Assembly: GCA_045599325.1 (NCBI GenBank)
Contig: JAZRVT010000016.1
Location: forward strand, 10,815 to 74,814
DNA: 64,000 nucleotides
From: Cacconaster sp045599325
GTDB taxonomy: Bacteria; Bacteroidota; Bacteroidia; Bacteroidales; UBA932
Direction: 5' to 3'
The translations under genes were made by a program, and so were the position numbers. Under the pieces are notes generated by a model. That model saw only the letters and a program-made list of their open reading frames with translations. It was not told the DNA's origin and did no database searches. This document shows, in pieces, positions 34,882-44,586 of this stretch. Numbering within the stretch: position 1 is the first letter of the stretch; every line of letters begins with the position of its first letter.

Positions 34882-37719
34882 ATGAAGATCAAGACTAAGA
34901 TGCAGCCGGCCGGGCTGCCGGCGAAGGCGGCGGCCGCTGTGGTGGCAGGGCTTCTGATGGCCTGCACTATGGCATACGCTCAGAGCGTGACGGTGAAGGA
35001 CACTCTGATGAGGACATATCCTTTCGGGGATCCCGACCCTGTGCCCCAGACGGGCAAGCTTTATCCTTACTGGAGATTCCAGCAGTTCACGACTGAGGCG
35101 GAGATGCGCTCCTGGAAGATGGTCGTGCTTGAGAACGATTACCTGAGGGTCAGGATATTCCCTGAGATCGGCGGCAAGGTCTGGTCAATCTGCGACAAGA
35201 GCTCCGGCAGAGAGATGTTCTACGACAATGATGTCGTCAAGTTCCGCGACATCTCCCTCCGCGGGCCGTGGACCAGCGGAGGCATAGAGTTCAACTACGG
35301 GGTTATCGGCCACGCGCCGTCGTGCGCAACGCCGGTGGACTGGAAGGTCGAGGAGAAGCCGGACGGCAGCGTCAGCTGCTTCATCGGAGTCCTTGAAATG
35401 CTCAGCCGCAGCCGGTGGAGTGTGGAGATCAACCTTCCGAAGGACGCTGCCTTCGTCCGGACATCCTCTTTCTGGCACAACGGCAGCAGCGAGTACCAGC
35501 CTTTGTACTCCTGGGCCAATTCCGGAGTGAAAGTCACTGACGACGCTGTCCTGATATTCCCGTCCAGAAACGCTATCGGCCACGAAGGAGAGAATATACA
35601 GTATCCTTTCTCTGAAGACGGCACTGACCTGAGCCGCTATGCCGGCCAGGCTTCCGGAGGCAGCAAGTCGTTCCATATGGTCGGCAGCCACAAGCCGTTC
35701 TTCGGCACATATTACCCTTCTGAGGACCGCGGCGTGATGCACTGGTCTGTGCGCGATGAGAAACTCGGCCGCAAATATTTCTGCTGGGCCCACAGCAGGA
35801 GCGGGGCTATCTGGGTGGACCTCCTGACTGACACCCGCACGCAGTACATTGAGATGCAGAGCGGCAAGCTGTTCAATCAGAATATGGAGAGCAGCTCCCG
35901 CAATTCTTCCTACAGACAGATGCTTTTCAGTCCGTTCGGGACTGAAAGCTGGTCTGATTACTGGCTTCCGTTCGAAGGGATAGGCCCTGCAGACAATGTG
36001 ACGCCTGATGCAGTCACATCAGTATCGACTGACGGCGCCGGCGCTGTCATCGGCATCTATCCGCTGCGTCCGCTGAGCGGCGGGGTCGCTGTTGAGGACG
36101 AGGCCGGCAGGCTGCTATTCAGTGACGCTTCCGGTCTCAGTACGGCAAGGCCTGTGACACTGAATGTCAATGGCACCCCTGCTGTCGTGCGTGCAGGCGG
36201 GCGTGTGATATGGCGCTCAGAAGATGAGACTGTCGACCGCCCTCAGTCCAGGAATCCGGAGTTTGACCCGAAATCGCCGGAAGGACTCTTCCTGCTTGCC
36301 CGGGACTATCTCGGGATGAGGAAGTATGCCGAGGCAGAGAAACTCGTGGACAAGGCTCTCGCTGCGGACCCGGCTATGCTCCAGGCAATAGACCTGAAGG
36401 CGTTCCTGCTCTACCGCAGGATGGATTACGCAGGTGCGTACGGCTTCTCCGACAAGGCTCTCTCCATCGACCAGTATGACCCTGAGGGAGGATACGTCGG
36501 AGGTCTTGCTGCCATCGCGCTCGGCAAGTATGCCGATGCTATGGACCGCCTCGAGGTCTGCACCATTACCAACGGCCCGTTGAGGTCTGCTGCCTTCACT
36601 GAACTGGCGCGGCTCCATTTCCGCCGCGGCGGTCTGGACCTCGCGGCCGGCTATGCGCGCAAGGCGCTCTCCTGCAACGGCGGCAATGTCACAGCGATGT
36701 GCATTCTCCATAAGGTCACCGGTGACGGACTCGATGCAGTTGCCGCTGCGGACCCTCTCTGCCACTTTGTAGATGCTGAGCGGTTCCTCGGAGGAAAAAT
36801 GTCCGCGGCTGATTTCTCCGCCTGCTTCAAGTCTGAGATTCCGTGGGAGGATTATCTTGAACTGGCGGTCTTCTATCACAGCCTCGGGCTGGACGGCGAT
36901 GCTGTCAGGATTCTCGAAGCGATGCCTTCGCAGAATGCGCTGACGGCAATCTGGAAGGCATATCTGGCCGGTGACGCTGATGCTTTGCCTGCTGCCTGCT
37001 CGGGTGACGTCAGTTTCGTCTTCCCGTTCAGGAGCGAGTCGCGGGCACCGCTTGAATGGGCGGCGAGCAATTATGAGGGATGGCAGCCGAGGTATCTCCT
37101 TGCTATGCTTGAGGACTTCCGCGGCAACTCTTCCCGTGCTGCCGGGCTCCTTGCCGGTGACGGTTCAGACTATGCTCCGTTCTATGCCTACAGGTACGGA
37201 TTCACTAAGGAGCGTTCAGACCTGGAGAAGGCTCTCGCTCTCGATCCGGAAGGGTGGCGTTATTGCAGGATGCTGGCTTCTGACCTTGTCGCGGACGGCG
37301 AGGCCTCCCGTGCTGTGAAGATGCTTGAGAAGTTCTATTCCCGCCATCCTGGCAATGTTCAGATAGGTGACGCGCTGATTGACGCATATATTGCTTCGGG
37401 TCAGTACGCCAAGGCTGAGAAGGTGGTGGACAAGATTGTCTATCTGCCGTTCGAAGGGCTTGAGGACAGTCACGCAAAGTATCGTCGCATAAAGCTTCAG
37501 CTGGCGGCTGAGGCTGTGGACAAGGGCAGGCTGAGCAAGGCCGGGTCGCTTGTGGAGGAGGCTCTCCTCTGGCCTGAGCGCCTCGGCGTGGGCAAGCCGT
37601 ATGACGATGAGGTCGACACTTCAGCTGAAGAGTGGCTGAAGTCCGAGATCGCCGCCCGCCGCAGCGGCAAAGGCCCGTTCACCCCTGTCGTCCCGCAACT
37701 CGATAAATATCTGAAGTAA
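34882..37719 (+). CDS. Secreted DUF5107 protein with TPR repeats
   Basis: A 945-residue exported protein; the signal peptide spans about residues 10-33 (AAAVVAGLLMACTMAYAQ). Residues 60-400 form a galactose-mutarotase-like beta-sandwich of the DUF5107 type (VRIFPEIGGKVWSI, GGIEFNYGVIGHAPS). From about 470 a string of TPR-type helical repeats continues to the C-terminus (AEKLVDKALAADPAMLQAID). Such proteins are found near glycoside hydrolases in gut Bacteroidales and are thought to bind or process carbohydrates. It ends the 30-37.7 kb unit. Confidence 0.8.
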   Translation: MKIKTKMQPAGLPAKAAAAVVAGLLMACTMAYAQSVTVKDTLMRTYPFGDPDPVPQTGKLYPYWRFQQFTTEAEMRSWKMVVLENDYLRVRIFPEIGGKVWSICDKSSGREMFYDNDVVKFRDISLRGPWTSGGIEFNYGVIGHAPSCATPVDWKVEEKPDGSVSCFIGVLEMLSRSRWSVEINLPKDAAFVRTSSFWHNGSSEYQPLYSWANSGVKVTDDAVLIFPSRNAIGHEGENIQYPFSEDGTDLSRYAGQASGGSKSFHMVGSHKPFFGTYYPSEDRGVMHWSVRDEKLGRKYFCWAHSRSGAIWVDLLTDTRTQYIEMQSGKLFNQNMESSSRNSSYRQMLFSPFGTESWSDYWLPFEGIGPADNVTPDAVTSVSTDGAGAVIGIYPLRPLSGGVAVEDEAGRLLFSDASGLSTARPVTLNVNGTPAVVRAGGRVIWRSEDETVDRPQSRNPEFDPKSPEGLFLLARDYLGMRKYAEAEKLVDKALAADPAMLQAIDLKAFLLYRRMDYAGAYGFSDKALSIDQYDPEGGYVGGLAAIALGKYADAMDRLEVCTITNGPLRSAAFTELARLHFRRGGLDLAAGYARKALSCNGGNVTAMCILHKVTGDGLDAVAAADPLCHFVDAERFLGGKMSAADFSACFKSEIPWEDYLELAVFYHSLGLDGDAVRILEAMPSQNALTAIWKAYLAGDADALPAACSGDVSFVFPFRSESRAPLEWAASNYEGWQPRYLLAMLEDFRGNSSRAAGLLAGDGSDYAPFYAYRYGFTKERSDLEKALALDPEGWRYCRMLASDLVADGEASRAVKMLEKFYSRHPGNVQIGDALIDAYIASGQYAKAEKVVDKIVYLPFEGLEDSHAKYRRIKLQLAAEAVDKGRLSKAGSLVEEALLWPERLGVGKPYDDEVDTSAEEWLKSEIAARRSGKGPFTPVVPQLDKYLK

Positions 37720-37812
37720 TTTTTGCCGGCTTCGCTGCACGCGAAACCATAGCAAAAGCGCATGCGAAAGCCTTGTCCGAGTTTACGGACGCACAGCAGC
37801 GGCGCGTTCAAA

Positions 37813-37978
37813 GGCGGTCAGCAGTTGCCTCTGAGAGGCGTGTCCACCCCCGGACACGGGCAGGGGGAGGGGCCTGTCGTCAGCGAGTTATCGCGAAGCG
37901 ATGACGAAGATGACGATGGGAGGGGCCGGAGCGAACGTCAGTGAGCGGAGTCCTCTCAGAGGCAAGCTGCTGACCGCC
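37813..37978. repeat. 166-base element with 26-base inverted repeats
   Basis: GGCGGTCAGCAGTTGCCTCTGAGAGG-type arm at 37813-37838 returns inverted at 37952-37978 with only one extra base. Inside are a hairpin with arms CGTGTCC/GGACACG (839-845 with 852-858) and ATCGC-GAA-GCGAT. GCGAACGTCAGTGAGC (37931-37946) is nearly the same as GCGAACGCAGTGAGC at 26628-26642 in the other palindromic cluster. No convincing gene lies in the 291-base gap. It may be a MITE-like or extragenic palindromic element. Confidence 0.75.
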
Positions 37979-38010
37979 CAAGTGCCGCAGTCGCGGAGAC
38001 GGTGATTTGG

Positions 38011-39264
38011 CTAAAGGAAGATTCCCAGTACTTCGGCGACTACGAAGTTGCTGCCGCCGATGAAGATCAGGTCGTCAGTGCCGGCCTGGCTGTCAGCGAA
38101 GGCGACGGCGGAGGCGGCGGGAGTCACGACGCGGCCGTTGATGCCGTGGTCGGACATCGTGTTGGCAAGGTCAGCGGCCGGAAGTGCGCGTTCGCTTGAA
38201 GGCTGTGTGAAGATGTAGCTGACATTGCGTGGCAGCAGCGGCGCGATGGCGTGGATGTCCTTGTCCTTGACGGCACCGAATATGAAGAATACATTCCTGT
38301 AGTCGCAGGAAATGCGGTCCACCTGCTCGGCCACCCATCGCAGTCCGTGAGCGTTGTGACCAGTGTCGCAGATCACCTTGGCCTTGCCGTCGCCCGCTTC
38401 GCGCAGAGTCTCCCAGCGTCCGTGCAGGCCTGTCGCGCGGGCGGCACGGCGGACTCCGTCGCAGAATACTTCACGGTCACTTATGCCCAGCGCTGCGGCT
38501 GCGGCGCTGACAGTGCGCACATTGCGCTCCTGATAGTCGCCCGGCAGGTCGAGAGTGTGAAAGTCGACCCAGGGCACGCAGTCGGCCGCAAAGGAGAGGG
38601 GACTGCCAGTTTCAGCAGCCGTCCGCTCGAAGACAGCCCTTGTCTCAGGTGTGAACTCCCCGATGACAGCCGGAACACCGGGCTTGATGATGCCGGCCTT
38701 CTCGCCTGCAATCTCTTCCAGAGTATATCCCAGCATCTCACAGTGCTCCAGGCCGATATTGGTGATGACGCTGACGGCCGGAGTGATGATGTTGGTGGAG
38801 TCGAGCCTGCCGCCGAGCCCGGTCTCGATCACTGCGATGTCAACCTTTTCAGCAGCGAAGAAGTCGAATGCCATCGCTGTTGTGATCTCGAAGAATGAAG
38901 GCCTGTGCTCTTCAAAGAATCCTTTCCATTTGTCCAGAAAACTCTCCACGGCCTCTTCGGAGATCATCCTGAAGCCGCCGCCTTCCACAATCTTGATCCT
39001 CTCCCTGAAATCGATCAGGTGAGGGGAGGTGAAGAGGCCCGTCCTGAGGCCGGTGGCAGCGAGGCCTGAGGCAAGCATATGGCTTGTCGAGCCCTTGCCG
39101 TTGGTGCCTGCCACGTGGATGGTGCGGTAGCTGCGGTGCGGGTGGCCTAGCGCCTCGTCAAAAGCCTTGATAGTATCCAGCCCCGGCTTGTAGGCCCTCG
39201 CCCCGACCTTCTGGTAGGTCGGGAACTGCGAGAAAAGCCATTCGATCTTTTCCTGATATGTCAT
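38011..39264 (-). CDS. folC: Folylpolyglutamate/dihydrofolate synthase
   Basis: A 417-residue Mur-ligase-family enzyme that joins glutamate to dihydropteroate and to folates. The P-loop is VAGTNGKGSTSH (about residues 49-60). The catalytic Lys/His region is in GLEHCEMLGYTLEEIAGEKAG-type context, and the C-terminal domain has ICDTGHNAHG. The length is normal. The stop of the phosphohexomutase gene upstream is adjacent, so the pair is co-transcribed. Confidence 0.94.
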   Translation of the reverse strand: MTYQEKIEWLFSQFPTYQKVGARAYKPGLDTIKAFDEALGHPHRSYRTIHVAGTNGKGSTSHMLASGLAATGLRTGLFTSPHLIDFRERIKIVEGGGFRMISEEAVESFLDKWKGFFEEHRPSFFEITTAMAFDFFAAEKVDIAVIETGLGGRLDSTNIITPAVSVITNIGLEHCEMLGYTLEEIAGEKAGIIKPGVPAVIGEFTPETRAVFERTAAETGSPLSFAADCVPWVDFHTLDLPGDYQERNVRTVSAAAAALGISDREVFCDGVRRAARATGLHGRWETLREAGDGKAKVICDTGHNAHGLRWVAEQVDRISCDYRNVFFIFGAVKDKDIHAIAPLLPRNVSYIFTQPSSERALPAADLANTMSDHGINGRVVTPAASAVAFADSQAGTDDLIFIGGSNFVVAEVLGIFL

Positions 39265-40914
39265 CTACGAGAACTGCTGGCGCAGCGCTTCGTTCTTCGC
39301 GTCAGCGTCGTTGCCGCGGGCGCTGAAATAGAACTTGATCTTCGGCTCTGTGCCTGAAGGTCGGACAGTGACTTTGCACCCGTCCTCGCTGAAGAACTGG
39401 AGCACGTTGGACTTCGGAAGACCGGTCTTTTCAGGGAGGTTGTAGTCGATGACCTTCACAACCTTGGACCCGGCCAGCTCTGCAGGAGGGTTCTGGCGGA
39501 AGTCAGCCATCATCTGCTGGATCTGCTCGAGTCCGTCCTTGCCCTTCTTGGTCACAGAAATGAGGCTCTCCCTGAAGTATCCGTATTCAGCATAAATCTC
39601 CTGGAGATAGCCGTAGAGGGTCTTGCCCTGGTCGGCAAGCCAGGCGGCGCATTCGCAGATGAGCGAGCAGGTGACAATCGAGTCCTTGTCGCGCACGAAT
39701 TCGCCGGCATTGAAGCCGTTGCTCTCCTCGCCTCCGCAGATGAAGTGCTTGACACCCTCGTTGCGGTGGACAACTTCGGCGATATACTTGAAACCTGTCA
39801 GCACGTCGTAAAGCTCGACATTGTATTTGCTGCAGATGGCCTTCAGCAGGTCGGTGGTGACGATGGTCTTGACGACATACTGCCTGCCGTCGAGCTTCCC
39901 GAGCTCTGCCCAGCGGGTGAGCATATAGCTGGTGATGATGGATGCGGTCTGGTTGCCTGTGAGGAGGACAAGCCTGCCCTCGTCATTGCGGATGGCGCAG
40001 CCCACGCGGTCAGCGTCAGGGTCTGTGCCGAGCGCGATCTGCGCTCCGACCTCGTCTGCGAGCTCCATCACCATCTTCATTGCCGCAGGCTCCTCAGGGT
40101 TAGGGGAGACCACTGTAGGGAAGCTGCCGTCGCTGACAGCCTGCTCAGCTACCGTATACACCTTCCTGAAGCCTGCCTGCGCAAGTCCGGCCGGCACGAG
40201 CCTGACGCCCGTTCCGTGGAGCGGAGTGTATGCAATCCTGATGTCGCTGTGGCGGGCGATGCTTTCCGGCGAAAGGAGAGCGGTGAGGACGCTGTCGAGG
40301 AATGCCTTGTCAACCTCGGCGCCGATGCCCTCTGCGTGCCCTTCTTCATCATACTTCACCTGCTCCATCGATGTGATCCTGTTGACTTCGTCGATGATGT
40401 TCTTGTCGTCAGGACTGATGATCTGTCCTCCGTCTGCCCAGAACACCTTGTATCCGTTGTACTCCTTCGGGTTGTGGGATGCAGTGATCATTATGCCCGC
40501 CTTGCAGTTCAGATGCCTGATGGCGAAACTGAGCTCCGGGGTCGGCCGTATGTTGTCGAAGATATAGACTTTGATGCCGTTGCCGATGAGAACCTTGGAA
40601 GTGACCTTCGCGAAGAACTGGCTGTTGTTGCGGCTGTCGTAGGAGATGACCACCGAAATGTCTTCGCCCGCAAACTTCTTCTTGAGGTAGTTCGCCAGTC
40701 CCTGGGTCGCCATGCTGACAGTGTACCTGTTCATTCTGTTGGTGCCTGCGCCCATCACTCCGCGGAGTCCCCCTGTTCCGAACTCGAGGGTGCGGTAGAA
40801 GGCGTCTTCGAGGATTTTCGGGTCGCCCTTCATCATTTCCAGCACTTCACGCTGGGTTTCGAGGTCATAGCTGTAGCCTAGCCAGCTTTTGGCCGCTTCG
40901 AGGTAATCTGCCAT
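39265..40914 (-). CDS. Phosphoglucomutase/phosphomannomutase
   Basis: A 549-residue alpha-D-phosphohexomutase. The phosphoserine is Ser146 in MITASHNPKEYNG. The metal loop is GTDPDADRVG, the sugar loop is in CGGEESNGF, and the phosphate-binding loop is in RPSGTEPKIKFY. It interconverts 1- and 6-phosphates of glucose, mannose or a related sugar; length fits the larger phosphoglucomutase subgroup of Bacteroidota. The order with folC is structural rather than metabolic as far as I can see. Confidence 0.94.
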   Translation of the reverse strand: MADYLEAAKSWLGYSYDLETQREVLEMMKGDPKILEDAFYRTLEFGTGGLRGVMGAGTNRMNRYTVSMATQGLANYLKKKFAGEDISVVISYDSRNNSQFFAKVTSKVLIGNGIKVYIFDNIRPTPELSFAIRHLNCKAGIMITASHNPKEYNGYKVFWADGGQIISPDDKNIIDEVNRITSMEQVKYDEEGHAEGIGAEVDKAFLDSVLTALLSPESIARHSDIRIAYTPLHGTGVRLVPAGLAQAGFRKVYTVAEQAVSDGSFPTVVSPNPEEPAAMKMVMELADEVGAQIALGTDPDADRVGCAIRNDEGRLVLLTGNQTASIITSYMLTRWAELGKLDGRQYVVKTIVTTDLLKAICSKYNVELYDVLTGFKYIAEVVHRNEGVKHFICGGEESNGFNAGEFVRDKDSIVTCSLICECAAWLADQGKTLYGYLQEIYAEYGYFRESLISVTKKGKDGLEQIQQMMADFRQNPPAELAGSKVVKVIDYNLPEKTGLPKSNVLQFFSEDGCKVTVRPSGTEPKIKFYFSARGNDADAKNEALRQQFS

Positions 40915-40971
40915 ATTGCGTTGCGGTATTAAAGTTTATCTATCAAAGATAAGCAAAAATTGCGGTATCTG

Positions 40972-42132
40972 CTACTCTCCGCGGCAGAAAGTGCGCACGA
41001 CGTTGAAGCCTTCGTCAACAAAGTTGATGTCGGCGTCCTTGCCCTCGGCGATGGATCCCTTGCGGTCGAAAGTTCCGAGGAGGCGTGCAGGGGTGGCAGA
41101 TGCCATCTCGACGACGTCTTCTGCAGGGAGTCCGGTTTCGAAGATCAGGTGGCGGACCATCTTGTCGATAGGAGAGGTTGAGGAGGCGAATGATGTCCGC
41201 GCCTCGTTCATTGCGATGCCGTTGTCGACATAGAAGTTGACTCCTGAGGTGCGTACCACTGTGCCGCTCTTCATTCCGGAGCAGAGGGATGCGTCTGATA
41301 CGATGAGCATCTTCTTCGGACCCTTGCAGCGGTAAGCTATCTTCACCAGCTCGTTAGGGAGGTGGTAGCCGTCGCAGATGGTTTCAGCATAGAGCTCGTC
41401 GAATGTGAGGCCTGCCTCAGTGACTCCGCCGATGCGGTAAGGGCCTTCCTTGTGAGTCTGGCTCTGGGCGTTGTAGAGGTGGGTGATGGAAGTCGCGCCC
41501 TTCTTGACAGCTTCCGCCACCTGTGAGATGGTTGCCACGCTGTGGCCGACTGAAAGCTGGATTCCGAGCTTTGCGAGACCCTCGAAATATTCGACGTTGT
41601 TGCCATATTCAGGAGCAATCGTGGCGCGTGCGATGACGTCGCGGTACTCTTCGAACATAGTGATGTTTTTGTCATCGAGAGGGATGATGAGATACTCTGC
41701 CTGGCATCCCTTGTAGAGCGGGTTGAGGAACGGGCCCTCGATGTGGCTGCCTGCTATTTCAGCCTTGCCGGGTGCGTTGGTCCTGACAGCCTTGCGGAGA
41801 GACTCGAGACCCTGCTTGATGATAGAGAGCTCGTTGGTCATGAAGGTAGGGTAGATCATCGTCACGCCGTGCTCCTGGTAGTAGTCGCGCATTCCGTAGA
41901 TTGCTTCGATGGAGCCGTCACCTACATCGTAGCCGTTTCCGCCGTGGACGTGGCTGTCGATATAGCCCGGGATGGCGGTGAGACCTTTCCCGTCAATCAC
42001 TTCGTCGGCCTGTACGCCTGCGTCGGCTGTGTTGTAGATTTTAGCGATTTTTTCTCCGTCAAGGAGGATGGATCCACCGCGAACAATCCCGTTCTCAGTG
42101 TAGATGTCAAGATTCTTGAGATATTTTTTCAT
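40972..42132 (-). CDS. nagA: N-acetylglucosamine-6-phosphate deacetylase
   Basis: A 386-residue amidohydrolase that makes glucosamine-6-phosphate and acetate. The first metal-binding segment is IDSHVHGGNGYDVGDG, the substrate loop SHIEGPFLNPLYKGCQ, then VGHSVAT, THLYNAQSQ and the catalytic Asp in IVSDA. All family landmarks are present. It stands alone, divergent from the C-S lyase, with a minus-strand -7 box at 42158-42165. It would handle N-acetylglucosamine such as that freed by the GH89 enzyme. Confidence 0.95.
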   Translation of the reverse strand: MKKYLKNLDIYTENGIVRGGSILLDGEKIAKIYNTADAGVQADEVIDGKGLTAIPGYIDSHVHGGNGYDVGDGSIEAIYGMRDYYQEHGVTMIYPTFMTNELSIIKQGLESLRKAVRTNAPGKAEIAGSHIEGPFLNPLYKGCQAEYLIIPLDDKNITMFEEYRDVIARATIAPEYGNNVEYFEGLAKLGIQLSVGHSVATISQVAEAVKKGATSITHLYNAQSQTHKEGPYRIGGVTEAGLTFDELYAETICDGYHLPNELVKIAYRCKGPKKMLIVSDASLCSGMKSGTVVRTSGVNFYVDNGIAMNEARTSFASSTSPIDKMVRHLIFETGLPAEDVVEMASATPARLLGTFDRKGSIAEGKDADINFVDEGFNVVRTFCRGE

Positions 42133-42157
42133 CTGGCTTCCGGTAATTTTTACGGGG

Positions 42158-42165
42158 CAAATGTA
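42158..42165 (-). promoter_or_regulatory. Candidate -7 box of nagA
   Basis: Minus strand reads TACATTTG, 25 bases before the nagA start. Confidence 0.5.
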
Positions 42166-42186
42166 GCAAAATTGCCGTTTGTTTGT

Positions 42187-42194
42187 TATCTTTG
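42187..42194 (+). promoter_or_regulatory. Candidate -7 box of the C-S lyase operon
   Basis: TATCTTTG fits TAnnTTTG and lies 17 bases before the ATG at 42212. It overlaps the longer ORF, so the later start is preferred. Confidence 0.5.
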
Positions 42195-42211
42195 AAAGAT
42201 ATTTGAATTAT

Positions 42212-43399
42212 ATGAACTATAACTTTGACAAGATAGTTGACCGTCGTGGTTCAGGCGCTATATCTACTGACGTTCTGAAAATAGTCTACGGCAGGGACGA
42301 CCTCATCCCTCTCTGGGTCGCCGATATGGATTTCGAAACACCTGACTGCATACGCAGGGCCATCGAGGAGCGGCTCGAGCACCAGATCTACGGATACAGT
42401 GTTCCTGCTGATTCCTACTGGCAGTCCATCATCGACTGGGAGGCGCGCACAAACGGCTGGAAATTCACCAGGGAACAGCTGACCTTCATCCCCGGCATCG
42501 TCAGAGGCATCGGCTATGCGGTCCAGTGCTTCACGGCTCCAGGTGATGCTGTCCTCGTGCAGCCGCCGGTATATATGCCTTTCCTCAACCTGCCTCGTGA
42601 CAACGGCCGCAGGCTGGTGTTCAACCCTCTGGAATTTGACGTCCTGAAGGGGACATACACGATGAACTTCGAGAACCTTGAAAGAGTATGTGCCGAGGAG
42701 AAGCCGAAGATGATGATCCTCTCAAACCCTCACAATCCGGCCGGAGTTGTCTGGTCAAAGAGCCAGCTGGCAGAGGTTGCTGAGATATGCGGCCGCCACG
42801 GGGTGCTCGTGGTCTCGGACGAGATTCACGGCGACATGCCGCTTTTCGGCAACGCCTACACTCCGTACGCCACTGTCTCAGAGGCTGCGGCGGGCAATTC
42901 AATCTGCTTCGCCGCCCCGAGCAAGACCTTCAACATCGCGGGTCTGGTAAGCTCCTTCACGGTGGTCTGCAACCCTGAGATACGCTCGAAGTTCTTCACA
43001 TACCTCAAGGCCAACGAGCTCGATTCATCGACATTCATCTCGACCATCGCCACTGAGGCGGCCTACAACGGAGCCAACGGGTGGAGGCTCGCGATGCTCC
43101 GCTATGTTGAGGAGAACGTCGAGTTTGTGATCAGCTACCTCAAGGAAAACTTGCCGCGCATCACGGCCGTCCGTCCGCAGGCCTCCTTCCTGATATGGCT
43201 TGACTGCACGGCCCTCGGGCTCGGCCACGACAGCCTTGTCGACCTCTTCGTGAACCGCGCAAGGCTTGCCCTCAACGACGGTGAGGCATTCGGTCCGGGC
43301 GGAGAGGGGCATATGCGCCTCAATGCCGGCTGCCCGCGCATCAAGCTCGAGCGTGCCCTCAACTCACTTAAAACCGCGGTCGACGCACTTACATTATGA
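42212..43399 (+). CDS. PatB/MalY-type cystathionine beta-lyase-like aminotransferase
   Basis: 395 residues from the ATG at 42212. It is a fold-type I PLP enzyme with the opening NFDKIVDRRGSGAISTD and WVADMDFETPD that mark the MalY/PatB branch. The PLP lysine is in AAPSKTFNIAG, and the Asp of VSDEIHGDM contacts the ring. This branch cleaves C-S bonds (cystathionine, cysteine conjugates) and some members transaminate. The symporter gene starts inside its stop codon (ATGA), and an omega-amidase-like gene follows, which favours a role in sulfur amino acid or keto-acid handling. Confidence 0.88.
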   Translation: MNYNFDKIVDRRGSGAISTDVLKIVYGRDDLIPLWVADMDFETPDCIRRAIEERLEHQIYGYSVPADSYWQSIIDWEARTNGWKFTREQLTFIPGIVRGIGYAVQCFTAPGDAVLVQPPVYMPFLNLPRDNGRRLVFNPLEFDVLKGTYTMNFENLERVCAEEKPKMMILSNPHNPAGVVWSKSQLAEVAEICGRHGVLVVSDEIHGDMPLFGNAYTPYATVSEAAAGNSICFAAPSKTFNIAGLVSSFTVVCNPEIRSKFFTYLKANELDSSTFISTIATEAAYNGANGWRLAMLRYVEENVEFVISYLKENLPRITAVRPQASFLIWLDCTALGLGHDSLVDLFVNRARLALNDGEAFGPGGEGHMRLNAGCPRIKLERALNSLKTAVDALTL

Positions 43400-44586
43400 A
43401 AAGGTTCAAAGAGTGGGGATTGCTGCCCAAAGTCCTGATAGCCATTGCACTCGGAATCGCGTGCTCATTCTTCCTTCCTGACTGGCTGACGCGCGTCTTC
43501 CTGACATTCAATTCGATATTCAGCAACTTCCTGGGACTCTTCGTTCCGATACTGATCATCGGCCTCATCGCTCCCGGCATCTTCGAACTCGGCAAGGGGG
43601 CCGGCCGCCTGTTGCTGATCACTGCTCTCATAGCATATGCCTCGACAGTGCTTGCCGGACTTTTCTCCTATGGCGTCTGCTCTCTGACATTCCCGTCGCT
43701 TCTCGCCGGGGCGGCCGACTCGTTCAAGGCAATTGACATGTCGGGCGGGCTCGAGCCCTATTTCACCATAAAGATGCCGGCCTTCATCGACGTGACGACG
43801 GCGCTGGCGGTCTCTTTCGTCTTCGGACTGGCCCTGATCGCAGTAAAGGGGGATACTTTGAGGAGAGCCTTTCTCGAACTGCGTGAAGTCGTGTTCCTCG
43901 TCATCAGGAAAGTCATCATACCGTGCCTGCCGTTCTTCATATTCGGCATATTCCTGCAGATGGGGGCAGAGGGGAAGGTGGCTCCGGTGCTCGGGATGTT
44001 CATCAAGATAATCCTGGTTATCCTGGCCCTCCATGTCACAGTCCTCGTGCTTCAGTTCTGCATCGCAGGGGCCGTCGCCCACAAGAATCCGTTCAAGGCC
44101 CTTGTGACGATGCTGCCGGCCTATGCCACTGCACTCGGCACCCAGTCCTCCGCGGCCACGATTCCCGTGACCCACGCCCAGGCTCTCAAGAACGGCGTCG
44201 ACAAGGAGGTCGCAGACTTCGTGGTCCCGCTCTGCGCCACCATCCATCTCTCCTGCAGCATGCTGAAGATCGTGGCCTGCGCATATGCCATCACCCTGAC
44301 GCTCGATATGGGATTCGGTCTCTCGACCTACATCGGATTCATCTTTATGCTCGCCATCACTATGGTGGCGGCCCCGGGCGTTCCTGGCGGCGCGATAATG
44401 GCCGCCCTCGGGCTCCTCTCCTCGATGCTTGGCTTTGACGCCAGCCTGCAGGGTCTTATGATTGCCCTCTATATTGCGATGGACAGTTTCGGTACCGCCG
44501 GCAATGTCACTGGCGACGGTGCAATAGCATTGATAATCAATAGAATAAAAAATGGAAAACCTCAAAATAGCTCTGTGCCAGCATAG
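43396..44586 (+). CDS. Dicarboxylate/amino acid:cation symporter (DAACS)
   Basis: A 396-residue carrier of the glutamate/serine transporter family. The TM pattern and GTQSSAATIPVT (residues about 250-261) match the Ser-rich hairpin, with the late ATMVAAPGVPGG-like region and DSFGTAGNVTGD. Such symporters import dicarboxylates or neutral amino acids with Na+ or H+. It shares ATGA with the lyase stop and overlaps the next gene by 35 bases, so three genes appear tightly coupled. Substrate is not predictable from sequence. Confidence 0.9.
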   Translation: MKRFKEWGLLPKVLIAIALGIACSFFLPDWLTRVFLTFNSIFSNFLGLFVPILIIGLIAPGIFELGKGAGRLLLITALIAYASTVLAGLFSYGVCSLTFPSLLAGAADSFKAIDMSGGLEPYFTIKMPAFIDVTTALAVSFVFGLALIAVKGDTLRRAFLELREVVFLVIRKVIIPCLPFFIFGIFLQMGAEGKVAPVLGMFIKIILVILALHVTVLVLQFCIAGAVAHKNPFKALVTMLPAYATALGTQSSAATIPVTHAQALKNGVDKEVADFVVPLCATIHLSCSMLKIVACAYAITLTLDMGFGLSTYIGFIFMLAITMVAAPGVPGGAIMAALGLLSSMLGFDASLQGLMIALYIAMDSFGTAGNVTGDGAIALIINRIKNGKPQNSSVPA

